A DNA stretch of 64,000 nucleotides from positions 62,001 to 126,000 of the forward strand of contig NZ_BJMV01000003.1 in the NCBI RefSeq assembly GCF_006539345.1, in the 5' to 3' direction. The stretch comes from Acetobacter peroxydans (GTDB lineage: Bacteria; Pseudomonadota; Alphaproteobacteria; Acetobacterales; Acetobacteraceae). The position numbers and the translations under genes were made by a program. Shown piece after piece: positions 8,334-17,802 of the stretch (position 1 is the first letter of the stretch; each line of letters starts with the position of its first letter). The notes beneath the pieces were generated by a model. That model did not search any database and was not told where the DNA came from. It worked only from the letters and a program-made list of their open reading frames with translations.

Positions 8334-9119
8334 ATGGACATGGCGCTTGATCTCGTGGCCGGTATCGGCCGCGCCACTCTTTCCCTCTTCCGCGTGACAG
8401 GAGCGATCGCTCTGTTCGCTCTCTCCGGCCTGTCGCATATCGTCCGTCCACCTTTTTACGGGCGGGTGTTCTGGGGCAGTTTTCTGGAAACGGGATTTTT
8501 CTCACTGCCTGTCGTGGCCCTGACGGCGCTATTCTCGGGCGGAGTTATCGCCCTGCAATCCTACACAGGCTTTGCCCAGTATCATGCTCAGAGCGCCATT
8601 GCCGGCATTGTGGTGCTGGCTGTGACGCGTGAACTCGGGCCGGTGCTGGCGGGGCTGATGGTAGCAGGGCGCGTGGGGGCCGCCATGGCGGCCCAGATCG
8701 GCACCATGCGCGTGACCGATCAGATCGACGCGCTGGATACCCTGTCCACCAACCCCATGAAATATCTGGTGGCTCCCCGGCTGCTGGCCGGGCTGGTCGC
8801 CCTGCCCCTGCTGGTGCTGATTGCGGATGTGCTGGGCGTTGCGGGGGGCTTTCTGGTTGCGGTGGTCAAGCTCGACTTTTCCGCCACCGCTTATATCACC
8901 GCCACCCTCAACGCCCTCAAGACCGAGGATGTCACGGTCGGGCTGGTCAAGGCGGCGCTCTTCGGGTTCCTGATCACCCTCATGGGCTGCTACCAGGGCT
9001 ATAACAGCAAGGGTGGGGCCGAAGGTGTGGGGTCTGCCACCACAGCCGCTGTGGTGGCCGCCTCAATTCTGCTGCTGGCCTTTGATTACCTGATAACGGA
9101 CCTGTTTTTCTCGCACTGA
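8334..9119 (+). CDS. mlaE: ABC transporter permease, MlaE family
   Basis: The 261-residue inner-membrane protein has the MlaE (DUF140) pattern: several hydrophobic spans with a conserved core GVIALQSYTGF, then VTRELGPVLAGLMVAGRVGAAM and the EIxALxxLxxNP-type block DQIDALDTLSTNPMKYLV. MlaE is the membrane core of the Mla system, which moves phospholipids between the outer and inner membranes to keep outer-membrane lipid asymmetry. It is followed after 24 bases by mlaF. Two ATG codons (8334, 8340) are possible starts; the Shine-Dalgarno match is weak for both. Confidence 0.9.
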   Translation: MDMALDLVAGIGRATLSLFRVTGAIALFALSGLSHIVRPPFYGRVFWGSFLETGFFSLPVVALTALFSGGVIALQSYTGFAQYHAQSAIAGIVVLAVTRELGPVLAGLMVAGRVGAAMAAQIGTMRVTDQIDALDTLSTNPMKYLVAPRLLAGLVALPLLVLIADVLGVAGGFLVAVVKLDFSATAYITATLNALKTEDVTVGLVKAALFGFLITLMGCYQGYNSKGGAEGVGSATTAAVVAASILLLAFDYLITDLFFSH

Positions 9120-9143
9120 ACACCATAAGGACCGCCGCCCCGC

Positions 9144-9920
9144 ATGACAGATGCGCCCCCGAAAATCCGTATCCGCGACCTGTGCAAGTCTTTTGGTAGC
9201 AAACAGGTGCTTGATGGCGTGACATTCGATGTCGCGCAAGGCACGTCATGCGTGATTATCGGCGGGTCAGGTTCCGGCAAATCGGTTCTGCTGCGCTGTA
9301 TTTTGGGGCTGATGACGCCCGATTCCGGCAGCATCGAAATCGACGGTGAAAACATCCTGACAGCCCCGGCCAGCCGCCGTGACCGCCTGCGGGGCGAAAT
9401 CGGGATGCTGTTCCAGAACGCCGCCCTGTTTGACAGCCTGCCCGTATGGGAAAATGTCACTTTCGGTCTGCTGGCGCGCAAGCGCCTGTCGCGTCGCGAT
9501 GCCCGGACACAGGCAGGCGAAATTCTGGCACAGGTCGGGCTTGATCCTTCCGTAGGGGATCTCTACCCGGCGGAACTCTCCGGCGGGATGCAGAAACGCG
9601 TAGGACTGGCGCGCGCTATCGCCGCCCGCCCCGACATGCTGTTTTTTGACGAGCCCACAACCGGGCTGGACCCCATTATGGGCGCGGTTATCGACGGGCT
9701 GATCGTGAACTGCGTCAAAACGCTCGGCTCCACCGCCATCGCCATCACGCATGACATGGCCTCCGCCCAGCGCATAGGCGATCAGGCAGCCATGCTCTAT
9801 CAGGGGCGTCTGGTCTGGCAGGGCTCTGCCAACACTCTGATGGACAGCGGCAACCCGTATGTGGATCAGTTCACCCACGGCCGCCGTGAAGGGCCTATCA
9901 CCATGGAACTGCGCCGCTAG
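9144..9920 (+). CDS. mlaF: ABC transporter ATP-binding protein, MlaF family
   Basis: The 258-residue ATPase powers the MlaE permease. Motifs are Walker A GGSGSGKS near residue 39, the signature LSGGMQKRVGLARAI, Walker B MLFFDEPTTGLDP and the switch histidine in AITHDMASA. LSGGMQKR is typical of the MlaF/TtgA group. It follows mlaE in one operon. The usual third gene, mlaD (the MCE substrate-binding protein), does not follow; a tiny lipoprotein gene does. Confidence 0.92.
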   Translation: MTDAPPKIRIRDLCKSFGSKQVLDGVTFDVAQGTSCVIIGGSGSGKSVLLRCILGLMTPDSGSIEIDGENILTAPASRRDRLRGEIGMLFQNAALFDSLPVWENVTFGLLARKRLSRRDARTQAGEILAQVGLDPSVGDLYPAELSGGMQKRVGLARAIAARPDMLFFDEPTTGLDPIMGAVIDGLIVNCVKTLGSTAIAITHDMASAQRIGDQAAMLYQGRLVWQGSANTLMDSGNPYVDQFTHGRREGPITMELRR

Positions 9921-10021
9921 CGCGCGAATACCCGCACTTCTTCGCTTGCCCGTGCTGCCTGCCGGTGAGATAGAAACAAGAAAGAGAAACGGCCCATTCA
10001 ACCGTGGAGAGAGACAACATC

Positions 10022-10156
10022 ATGAAACGTGCAGTCCTGCTGCTGGCTTGTGCACTGGGCCTTTCCGCGTGCGGGTCAACCCCGCGCCATATTACCTCCC
10101 CCGCCCAGTGGCAAAAGCTGGGATTCCACGACCATATCCAGAGCAGCGGCTCCTGA
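10022..10156 (+). CDS. Small lipoprotein (44 residues)
   Basis: This short gene encodes a 44-residue precursor. MKRAVLLLACALGLSAC is a complete lipoprotein signal, with lipobox LSAC and the modified cysteine at position 17, leaving a mature peptide of 28 residues rich in Ser, His and Gln. GGAGAG lies about 9 bases upstream of the ATG. It follows mlaF by about 100 bases on the same strand and precedes the mechanosensitive channel gene. No family is recognised. Lipobox, start signal and spacing argue that it is real. Confidence 0.7.
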   Translation: MKRAVLLLACALGLSACGSTPRHITSPAQWQKLGFHDHIQSSGS

Positions 10157-10180
10157 CCCGTCTCCCGGCCCGAACGCGCA

Positions 10181-10207
10181 CCTGAAATCTTTTATCCTTT
10201 TTTCAGG
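10181..10207 (+). terminator. Hairpin after the small lipoprotein gene
   Basis: CCTGAAA (10181-10187) pairs with TTTCAGG (10201-10207) 24 bases after the lipoprotein stop. The T-rich run lies in the loop rather than after the stem, so it is an imperfect terminator candidate. Confidence 0.3.
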
Positions 10208-10267
10208 AGGTTAGGCCTCGGGGTCAGTCATACACGGCATACGGTCAAGCGGAGACACGACAACCTT

Positions 10268-12766
10268 ATGCACCCTCAGTCTTTTTTCTCCCCCCTGCGG
10301 CGTCTGCTCCGGCCTGCGGGGCTGGTTCTTGCCCTGCTCGCGGGCCACATACAGGCACCGGCGGCCACCGCTGCCACAACGCGGGTTGATACTGCCACCC
10401 CAGCCGCACCGGCCGACCCGACCCAGCCTACACCCGGCAGCAATGCACCCGGGGGCATAACGGGCGCCTTTATCGCCAAGGCGGAAAACAGCGCGCCTGA
10501 CCAGACGCTGGATGCCATGGAAGCGGAAATCCGCGCCATTTACGCAACCGGCCTGCAGGATCACGATACGGGCCATACCTCCGCCGATCTGGCCTCGTTG
10601 CTGCAGCGCGCAACGACTGTGGCCACGCAGGCGGATACGCTGATGACACGGCTGAAGCCCTACCATGCAATGTACCAGAACTTTCTGGACATTCTGGGCA
10701 AGCCCCCCGCCTCTGGCGACCCGGCCGAAGCCGCCTCCATTACCGAGCAACGCAATACGCTGACACGCCGCCAGAAAGAGGTGGATACGCGTATGGTACG
10801 GCTCAGGCTGTATCAGGCCGAGGCCCAGCAGCTCATCAGCGCCCTGCGCCAGCATGGCGATGCCATCCAGCAGGCCACGCTCTGGCAGCGTTTTCCTTCT
10901 CCTGTGGGCATCAACTTCTGGTCGGGTCTGGCCAGCGCCTTCCGGCAGGACAGCAATCACCTGCGGGAACTGAGCCAGCAGACCGTAGCCCTGACAGATG
11001 TGGCGTTTAGCGGCTCGCGCGTCTTCATCACGCTCGGAGGGATTGCGGGCACGCTCCTGCTCATGGCGATCTGGCTGGGGTGCCACGCCCCCGTGCGCAG
11101 GCTGGTCTCCCGCTTTGTGCCCTTCGGCCGCCTGCGTCCAATTACCGCCACCCTGGCCTGCGCCACGATAGCCACGGCGGCATGGGGGTTTTCTTTCCAG
11201 ATCCTGTGGAACCTCCTGTCCTTCGATAACCCGGCAGCGCAGGGAGATCTGTCTGTTCTGGCTGATATGGTGGCGACCCAGGCACCCCTGTGCGGGTTTG
11301 TGCTGGAACTGGGCTGGTGCCTGTTTTCACCCGCCAAGGAATGGCGGGTTTTCACCATGCCCGATGAACTGGCCAGAAACCTGCGCCTGTTCCCCGCCTG
11401 GCTGGCGGTCGCCATGCTGGTACGCGGCGCACTGCGCTATATGGACACGCATAGCGGTCTTTCCCTGCTGTCCGTGCAGTTGATGGATGGAGCCTACACG
11501 CTGGCCGTCAGCCCGCTACTATTTGCCATCCCGCGTGAGCTGCGGTTAGCCGCCACCACGGAAGACGAAGACAATCCGCCGCTTGCGCAGTTTCTGCGCA
11601 GTCTGGCCATGACAGTGGCGATCATTTGCTGGCTGGCGGTGTTTTCGGGCTATATTCCACTGGCTTATACGATCATCTCATGGCTGAGCATGATGAGCAT
11701 CACACTGGCCGGGCTGCTGCTCGTCTCGCTCCTGTCCAGCACGCTGTGCGCCACAACCCTGTCTGCCCATGGCAGTCTGGGCCAGCGCCTGACAGCCCTT
11801 GGCATCCCCGCCCGGCTTGTCAACCAGATCAGCGTGCTCATTCCGGGGGCCGTTAACCTGCTCCTGCTGGTCATGGCCTTCGCTGTCGCCAGTTCGGGCG
11901 GCGGGTTCGACCCTTCGCAGGTGTGGACGCAGCTTGGCCTCCTGTTCAATGGCCAGACCAATACCGAGACGCATTTTGTCTCGCTCAATGCCGTGCTGCT
12001 ATGCGTCGGGCTGCTGATTGCGGGGCATTACGTCATCAATCTGGTCAAGAGCTGGCTCAGCCAGAAATTCTTTCCCACGACCCGGCTGGATACGGGGGCT
12101 CGGGCCTCCATTCTGGGCATTCTGGGCTATTCGGCGTGGATTCTCATCGGACTGGCCATGCTGTCGGTGCTGGGGGTCACGGTCAAAAGCCTGACATGGG
12201 TTGTCAGCGCCCTGTCGGTGGGGATCGGGTTTGGCCTGCAATCCATCGTGCAGAACTTCGTATCCGGCATTATCCTGATGGCTGAGCGCCCCGTCTCGGT
12301 TGGCGATACGGTGACAATCGCCGGGGTAACAGGCAAAGTCGGGCGCATCAGCGTGCGTTCAACCGATATCCTGCTGGACGACAAGTCCACCATGATCGTG
12401 CCGAACTCGCAGTTCATTACCTCGGCGGTCAAGAACGCCACCGCCGCACAGAAACCCGGCGTCTTCACCGTCACGCTGGATGTGCCATTCTCGTCCAATC
12501 TCGACCGCGCGATGCAGGTCATGGCCGATACGCTGAGCGCGTGCGACGCCGTGGACAGCATGGCAGCCGTGACAGTGGACATGACCTCGGTAGAAGATGG
12601 CACCGTGCTGCTGACCGGCACAGCGACCGCCCGCGCCGACCTGACAGTCAAGCTCGCCAAACCCGTCGCGCTGCGTGCGCTCTGGCAGGCTTTTCATGAA
12701 CAGGGAATTGCCGTCGCATCCCGGCAGGTGTTGCTGGTACGCGACGCCGAAACACAGGCGGGCTGA
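10268..12766 (+). CDS. Large mechanosensitive channel protein (DUF3772 + MscS)
   Basis: The 832-residue inner-membrane protein starts with a signal-like segment (about residues 12-35). A Pro/Ala-rich linker and a DUF3772-type helical periplasmic domain with conserved AExxxxRLxxL-like helices follow (about 75-230). Several membrane spans lead to the MscS pore and beta domains at about 615-725: the pore helix contains GIGFGLQSIVQNFVSGIIL, and VPNSQFIT lies in the soluble vestibule. MscS-type channels open under membrane tension and release solutes during hypo-osmotic shock. The DUF3772 arrangement is a known long subclass. It stands alone and converges on dnaB. Confidence 0.9.
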   Translation: MHPQSFFSPLRRLLRPAGLVLALLAGHIQAPAATAATTRVDTATPAAPADPTQPTPGSNAPGGITGAFIAKAENSAPDQTLDAMEAEIRAIYATGLQDHDTGHTSADLASLLQRATTVATQADTLMTRLKPYHAMYQNFLDILGKPPASGDPAEAASITEQRNTLTRRQKEVDTRMVRLRLYQAEAQQLISALRQHGDAIQQATLWQRFPSPVGINFWSGLASAFRQDSNHLRELSQQTVALTDVAFSGSRVFITLGGIAGTLLLMAIWLGCHAPVRRLVSRFVPFGRLRPITATLACATIATAAWGFSFQILWNLLSFDNPAAQGDLSVLADMVATQAPLCGFVLELGWCLFSPAKEWRVFTMPDELARNLRLFPAWLAVAMLVRGALRYMDTHSGLSLLSVQLMDGAYTLAVSPLLFAIPRELRLAATTEDEDNPPLAQFLRSLAMTVAIICWLAVFSGYIPLAYTIISWLSMMSITLAGLLLVSLLSSTLCATTLSAHGSLGQRLTALGIPARLVNQISVLIPGAVNLLLLVMAFAVASSGGGFDPSQVWTQLGLLFNGQTNTETHFVSLNAVLLCVGLLIAGHYVINLVKSWLSQKFFPTTRLDTGARASILGILGYSAWILIGLAMLSVLGVTVKSLTWVVSALSVGIGFGLQSIVQNFVSGIILMAERPVSVGDTVTIAGVTGKVGRISVRSTDILLDDKSTMIVPNSQFITSAVKNATAAQKPGVFTVTLDVPFSSNLDRAMQVMADTLSACDAVDSMAAVTVDMTSVEDGTVLLTGTATARADLTVKLAKPVALRALWQAFHEQGIAVASRQVLLVRDAETQAG

Positions 12767-12778
12767 AAAAGACTGACA

Positions 12779-12815
12779 CTGCCTGTGAGTATGCCTAGCG
12801 CATGATCACAGGCAG
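12779..12815. terminator. Long hairpin between the mscS-family gene and dnaB
   Basis: CTGCCTGTGA (12779-12788) is exactly complementary to TCACAGGCAG (12806-12815), and ATGC/GCAT inside extends the stem. It lies 13 bases after one stop and 20 bases before the other in a convergent pair, as expected of a shared terminator, although no T-run is present. Confidence 0.5.
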
Positions 12816-12834
12816 AAGAGACCACACGCCATGC

Positions 12835-14334
12835 CTAGTGGTCGTGCATGGTGTCCAGGTCGGCAAAGCGTGTGTATTCGCCTTCGAAGAACAAATTGAT
12901 GGTGCCTGTCGGCCCATGGCGCTGTTTTTCAAGGATCAGTTCGGCCTTGTTATGCACAAGCCCCATGCGGCGCTGCCAGTCCTCCATGGCGGTCTGGTAT
13001 TTGTCCATGGAATCAAAAGCCGTTTCCTTGGGCTGCCGCTGCTGGAGATAATACTCATCACGATAGACGAACATCACCGCATCGGCGTCCTGCTCGATCG
13101 AGCCTGATTCACGCAGGTCCGACAGCATGGGCCGTTTGTCCTCGCGGCTTTCAACCTGACGCGAGAGCTGGGAGAGCGCGAGCACCGGCACCTCCAGTTC
13201 CTTGGCAATCGCCTTGAGGCCCTGCGTGATCATGGAAATTTCCAGCACGCGGCTTTCCGGGCGGGTACCGACCGAGGGGCGCATGAGCTGGAGATAGTCC
13301 ACCACCACCAGACTGAGCCCCTGCGTGCGCTTGAGCCTGCGGCAGCGCGTGCGCATGGCCGAAAGGCTGATGGCAGGGGTATCGTCAATCACCAGCGGCA
13401 GGGACGACAGTTCGTGGCTGACGCGCACGAAGCGGTCAAATTCCTTCTGCCCGATATCGCCACGCCGAATCCGCTCGCCCGAAACCTCGGCCTGTTCGGA
13501 CAGGATACGGGTTGCGAGCTGTTCGGCCGACATTTCGAGAGAGAAAATGGCGACGCTTCCCTTGGGTTTACCGCCCTTGTCCGAGGTGTCTTCCATGATG
13601 GCGCGGGCGGCGGAAAAGGCCATTTTCGTGGCCAGCGCGGTTTTGCCCATAGCAGGCCGCCCGGCCAGAATCAGCAGATCGGACGGATGCAGCCCACCGG
13701 TTTTCTTGTCCAGATCCCGCAGGCCGGAGGTCAGGCCGGTTACATGGCCATCGTTCTCGAACGCCTGCGCCGCCACCTCGATAGCGCCTGCCAACGCGCG
13801 GTTGAAGGAGACGAAATCCCCTTCCTTGCCTTTTTCGGTGGCCAGCTTGAACAGGGCTTCTTCCCCGGCCTCGATCTGATCCGGCCCGGACAACCCGCCC
13901 GATATACCAAACGCGTTGTTGACGACGGTCTCGCCAATATCAATCAACTGGCGGCGTATCCAGGCATCATGAATGGCGCGCCCGTAATCGCCCGCATTGA
14001 TGATGCCCACCATCGAGCCCAGAAGCTTGGCCATGTAGCCCATGCCGCCAACGCTTTCCAGCACGCCGGAATGTTCAAGCTCGGCGCGCATGGTCACCGG
14101 GTCGGCCAGTTGCCCGGCCTCGATCCGCCGGGCAATGGCCTCGAAAATCCGGCCATTGACCCTATTGGCAAAATGCTCAGCGGCCAGAAAGTCCGAAACC
14201 CGGTCATAGGCGCGATTATTCGTCAGCAACGCGCCAAGCAGTGCCTGCTCGGCCTCTATGTTGGCGGGGGGCTGACGCAGGCCAAGGGCCAGAGGCCCTT
14301 CTTCCTTCTGCTGGTCGTTTTCGGTCATGTTCAT
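12835..14334 (-). CDS. dnaB: Replicative DNA helicase DnaB
   Basis: The 499-residue protein is the hexameric 5'-3' helicase of the replication fork. The N-terminal DnaG-binding domain (about residues 20-130) begins PPANIEAEQALLGALL. The RecA-like domain carries Walker A GRPAMGKTALA near residue 222, VVDYLQLM (Walker B) near 345 and SQLSRQVESREDKRP, a conserved DnaB block. The start is ATG 14334, with ATG 14328 close behind; the frame is open to 14409, but that would run into the AGE-family gene and has no better ribosome site. It is transcribed downstream of gmk-hldE-AGE on the same strand. Confidence 0.95.
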   Translation of the reverse strand: MNMTENDQQKEEGPLALGLRQPPANIEAEQALLGALLTNNRAYDRVSDFLAAEHFANRVNGRIFEAIARRIEAGQLADPVTMRAELEHSGVLESVGGMGYMAKLLGSMVGIINAGDYGRAIHDAWIRRQLIDIGETVVNNAFGISGGLSGPDQIEAGEEALFKLATEKGKEGDFVSFNRALAGAIEVAAQAFENDGHVTGLTSGLRDLDKKTGGLHPSDLLILAGRPAMGKTALATKMAFSAARAIMEDTSDKGGKPKGSVAIFSLEMSAEQLATRILSEQAEVSGERIRRGDIGQKEFDRFVRVSHELSSLPLVIDDTPAISLSAMRTRCRRLKRTQGLSLVVVDYLQLMRPSVGTRPESRVLEISMITQGLKAIAKELEVPVLALSQLSRQVESREDKRPMLSDLRESGSIEQDADAVMFVYRDEYYLQQRQPKETAFDSMDKYQTAMEDWQRRMGLVHNKAELILEKQRHGPTGTINLFFEGEYTRFADLDTMHDH

Positions 14335-14384
14335 GCCTGTGCCTGTAGCAGATTTCCGGCCGCTCCCGTAAGAGTCCGCCGCGA

Positions 14385-15593
14385 TTACGCGGGGTTCTTT
14401 TCCACCCATCCTTCCCGCACCGCGCGGTCGAGCTCATCATACGCGGTCACGATATGATAGAAAGAACTGGTGGGAATACGCTCGACCCTTGGCAGGCCCT
14501 GCGCGTCAAGCTGGTCTGTCCATGTTGCCTGTGCGCTGGCGCAGGCTACGGGGCCGCGTAGGTAGTACCTCAGCAGGTTGTCCCCCACACGGGCCGCAAG
14601 CGCACCATGGGCGCGCGCATCATGGCTCAACAACCCGCGTAGGGTCTCGCCCTGCACCCATAGCCGCGCGGCGTTGCTCAGCACCTGCCCGTCCCGGCTG
14701 ACGGCATCGCGCACCAGAGCCGTATCGTCCATCACGCCATGCGTGAGCGCGAAACGACAGAGCCTGTCGGCCTCGGCCCATGTTTCAACACCACTCCGGG
14801 CCGTATAGGCATGGAGCAGCCACACCCACTCAAAATGATGCCCCGGTTCCGTCCACTGTCCGGCCTCACCTGCGGCCGGAGCCCAACCCGCCTGAAAATA
14901 CTCGCCCAGACACCCGGCTTCGGAATCGAGAAAACGCGTTTTGAACAACCCGTACAGCCCATGCGCCAGCGCCAGGTCCTCGGTCTGCCCGGTCATGTCG
15001 TACAGCGCCAGCACGGCTTCAAACAGGTGCATATGCGGGTTCTGCTGCCAGGCCGCGCCATCATCGGGCAGGCAGTTCAGAAAGCCGCCTTCAGGCCGGG
15101 ACATCGCCGTTTCAATCCAGCGCAGAGTTTCGCGCGCGAGCGTAACGGCCTGCCCGTCCGCGCCCCCCAGCCGGGCGTACCAGGCCAGCGCGAACACCAC
15201 GAATGCCAGATCATACAGATCAGCCGTGTTATCCAGCACCTCGCCCGTAGGCGTCAGCCGGCTGGCCCAGCCCCCATCGGCCCGATGCGCCCCGAGCAGA
15301 AACCGGAAAATGCCGTCTGCCCGTGCGCGGGCCTCTGGCCAGCCCCGCAACGCCGCCCATGAAAACACGAAAAGCTGCCGAGCCTGGACCCGCACCCGCT
15401 TGAAAGGCGGGCACGCAGGCACGCCTTCACATGTCAGGTGCTCCTGCGCGCCAAAGGCCGCAGGCTCTCCCGCCGCACCGTCGCACCCCGTATCGGCCCA
15501 GAATGGCAGAGCCTGCCCGAACAGCCAGTCCGTAAACCGCCCGTGCACGGCCCTGAGCGCCTGAGCAGCCTCCTGCGTAGTGCAACTGGTCAC
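14385..15593 (-). CDS. N-acylglucosamine 2-epimerase (AGE) family protein
   Basis: The 402-residue protein shows the (alpha/alpha)6-barrel pattern of AGE-family sugar epimerases/isomerases, with family-like motifs RVRVQARQLFVFSWA near residue 65, EAVLALYDMTG mid-protein and GHHFEWVWLL with the His-Glu-Trp cluster near 270. Members act on N-acetylglucosamine, mannose or mannose-6-phosphate, so the substrate is open. It overlaps hldE by one base (TAGTG; start GTG 15593), which implies translational coupling with heptose-precursor synthesis. A role in envelope sugar metabolism is inferred from that. Confidence 0.8.
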   Translation of the reverse strand: MTSCTTQEAAQALRAVHGRFTDWLFGQALPFWADTGCDGAAGEPAAFGAQEHLTCEGVPACPPFKRVRVQARQLFVFSWAALRGWPEARARADGIFRFLLGAHRADGGWASRLTPTGEVLDNTADLYDLAFVVFALAWYARLGGADGQAVTLARETLRWIETAMSRPEGGFLNCLPDDGAAWQQNPHMHLFEAVLALYDMTGQTEDLALAHGLYGLFKTRFLDSEAGCLGEYFQAGWAPAAGEAGQWTEPGHHFEWVWLLHAYTARSGVETWAEADRLCRFALTHGVMDDTALVRDAVSRDGQVLSNAARLWVQGETLRGLLSHDARAHGALAARVGDNLLRYYLRGPVACASAQATWTDQLDAQGLPRVERIPTSSFYHIVTAYDELDRAVREGWVEKNPA

Positions 15594-17035
15594 TAGCTCC
15601 GCGCCCGCCCGATAATGGCCGTGGTGGAATGACCCTGACGCAGATCCGCCAGCACCAGCCGCCCTCCGGCTCCCAGCACAAGATCAGCCCCGACAACGGT
15701 TTCAGCCGTGTAATCCGCGCCTTTGACCAGCACATCAGGCATCAGGACGCGGATCGTCTCCAGAGGCGTATCGTCATCAAAGGCAACGACGGCATCCACC
15801 ATACGCAGCGCGCCCATGACGGTCGCACGCGCCTCCAGCGTATTAACGGGCCGGGTTTCGCCTTTGAGGCGGCGCACGCTCGCATCGGTGTTCAGCGCCA
15901 CCACCAGCCTGTCACAGGCAGCACGGGCCTGCGCCAGCAGGCTTACATGCCCCGGGTGGAGAATATCGAAACAGCCATTGGTAAAACCGACCTTGAGCCC
16001 GCGCGCGCGCCAGCGGTCCACCTGCGCGCGCATGGCTTCCAGCGGCAGCAGCGGCGCGGTACTGCCGTCGCCATCGCCCTGCGCATCCTGATCATCCAGT
16101 TCGCGCAGGACTTCACCAATATCCGCCGTGGCCGTGCCGAGCTTACCTACCACTACGCCCGCCGCCGCATTGGCAACGCGCATGGCCTGCTCGAAACTCA
16201 TGCCAGCCCCCACGGCCAGCGCCATGGTAGCGATCACGGTGTCCCCCGCGCCGGACACATCGAACACCTCACGCGCGCGGGCAGGCACGGACAAAGCCGG
16301 GCCATTCCGGCGCACCAGCATCATGCCTTTTTCGGAACGGGTAGCCAGAATGGCCTGCGCCTCGGCCCGTTCCATAACCGTGCGGGCCGCCGCTTCCACC
16401 TGAGCTTCGCTCTCCACCGGCATGGCTGAGGCCGCCGCCAGTTCACGCGCATTGGGGGTAATACATGCCGCCCCCCGGTACAGGCTGTAATCGGTGCTTT
16501 TGGGGTCCACAAAAACCGGCACCCCCAAATACTCCGCCTGCGCGAACAGATGCTCCAGCACCGCAGGCGCGCAAACGCCCTTGCCGTAATCCGACACCAC
16601 AACGGCCTGAACCTGCCCCATATGGGCTGTAATGGCCGCGCACAGGCTTTCGGCCTCCTGTGCCTCAAGCCCGGAGCGGCTTTCCTCATCCACCCGCACC
16701 ACCTGCTGGTGAGCAGCGATAAAACGCGTCTTGCAGATCGTGGGACGAACCGCGCTGATACAGGTTGCATCCTGCAACCCGGCCCGGCCCGCCAGCGCGC
16801 CACGCAGGGTCGCCCCGGCCTCGTCCTGCCCGGTCAGCCCAACCAGAACCGCCCGCCCGCCGAGCGAGAGAATATTGCTGGCGACGTTACCAGCCCCGCC
16901 CGGCATCTCCCGGCGGGCATCGAGCAGGAGCACGGGCACCGGCGCTTCAGGCGAGATACGCTCCATACGCCCGTACAGAAAACGGTCGAGCATGACATCG
17001 CCCACGCACAGGACGGTAATGGCGGAAAAATCCAT
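15593..17035 (-). CDS. hldE: Bifunctional heptose-7-phosphate kinase/heptose-1-phosphate adenylyltransferase
   Basis: The 480-residue enzyme catalyses two steps toward ADP-heptose for the LPS inner core. The N-terminal ribokinase-like domain (about residues 1-315) has GGAGNVASNI and the catalytic DVSGAGDTVIA. The C-terminal nucleotidyltransferase domain has FTNGCFDILHPGHVSLL with the HxGH signature near residue 360. The length matches fused HldE/RfaE. It starts 6 bases after the gmk stop and overlaps the AGE-family gene downstream. Confidence 0.95.
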   Translation of the reverse strand: MDFSAITVLCVGDVMLDRFLYGRMERISPEAPVPVLLLDARREMPGGAGNVASNILSLGGRAVLVGLTGQDEAGATLRGALAGRAGLQDATCISAVRPTICKTRFIAAHQQVVRVDEESRSGLEAQEAESLCAAITAHMGQVQAVVVSDYGKGVCAPAVLEHLFAQAEYLGVPVFVDPKSTDYSLYRGAACITPNARELAAASAMPVESEAQVEAAARTVMERAEAQAILATRSEKGMMLVRRNGPALSVPARAREVFDVSGAGDTVIATMALAVGAGMSFEQAMRVANAAAGVVVGKLGTATADIGEVLRELDDQDAQGDGDGSTAPLLPLEAMRAQVDRWRARGLKVGFTNGCFDILHPGHVSLLAQARAACDRLVVALNTDASVRRLKGETRPVNTLEARATVMGALRMVDAVVAFDDDTPLETIRVLMPDVLVKGADYTAETVVGADLVLGAGGRLVLADLRQGHSTTAIIGRARS

Positions 17036-17041
17036 CAGCCT

Positions 17042-17704
17042 TCAGACCCCGAACGTGTGGACAAAATCCGCAAGCCCGGCCTGCCGGGAAACGGCCTGCC
17101 GCGCGGCCATCAGCACCGCGCGGGCTTCGGCTATGGCACGGTCGAGTTCGGTGTTGACGATCACGTAATCGAATTCACGCCAGTGCGAAATTTCGTCTCG
17201 GGCGGCGGCCATACGCCGGGCGATTTCTTCAGGGTGATCAGAGGCACGACCATGCAGCCGACGTTCAAGCTCGGTCATTGAGGGCGGCAGCACGAACAGG
17301 CTGACTACATCCGCCGGCAGGGCCTTCCTGATCTGCTGATGCCCCTGCCAGTCGATATCGAACACCATGTCGTGCCCTGCGGCGAGAGTTACTTCCACCG
17401 GGCCACGGGGGGTGCCATAACCACGGCCGAAAACGGTGGCCCACTCCAGCATTTCGCCCGCTTCCGCCATGGCCTCAAACTGTTCCATGCTGCGGAAATA
17501 GTAGTGCACGCCTTCTCTCTCTCCGGGCCGAGGCTGGCGCGTGGTCACGGAAACGGAATGTCGCAGTCGCGTATCCGAAGCCCGCAGGGCGTTGGCAATG
17601 GTCGATTTTCCCGCTCCTGAAGGAGCGGAAATGACAAAACACACCCCCCTGCGGTTTGTTTTTGTCGGGCACTCCGCTCCATTCTCCGCCATGCCGCCTT
17701 CCAT
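17042..17704 (-). CDS. gmk: Guanylate kinase
   Basis: The enzyme phosphorylates GMP to GDP. Walker A ISAPSGAGKST lies near the N-terminus, TTRQPRPGEREGVHYYF binds GMP, and VFDIDWQGHQQI contains the catalytic Asp. The frame extends to 17779 without a stop. ATG 17704 (220 residues) is preferred for its GAGGGG ribosome site; ATG 17692 (216 residues) is also possible and closer to the usual length. It is divergent from the SDR gene, with about 100 bases between starts, and heads the operon with hldE. Confidence 0.93.
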   Translation of the reverse strand: MEGGMAENGAECPTKTNRRGVCFVISAPSGAGKSTIANALRASDTRLRHSVSVTTRQPRPGEREGVHYYFRSMEQFEAMAEAGEMLEWATVFGRGYGTPRGPVEVTLAAGHDMVFDIDWQGHQQIRKALPADVVSLFVLPPSMTELERRLHGRASDHPEEIARRMAAARDEISHWREFDYVIVNTELDRAIAEARAVLMAARQAVSRQAGLADFVHTFGV

Positions 17705-17802
17705 GCTCCCCTCAATGCTCCTTCGGTATCGCACCATATCACGCTTCCGGTATTGCCCCTTCATGCCAGAAGCCGCCATGGTGCGCCACAGCCCGCAACA
17801 CG

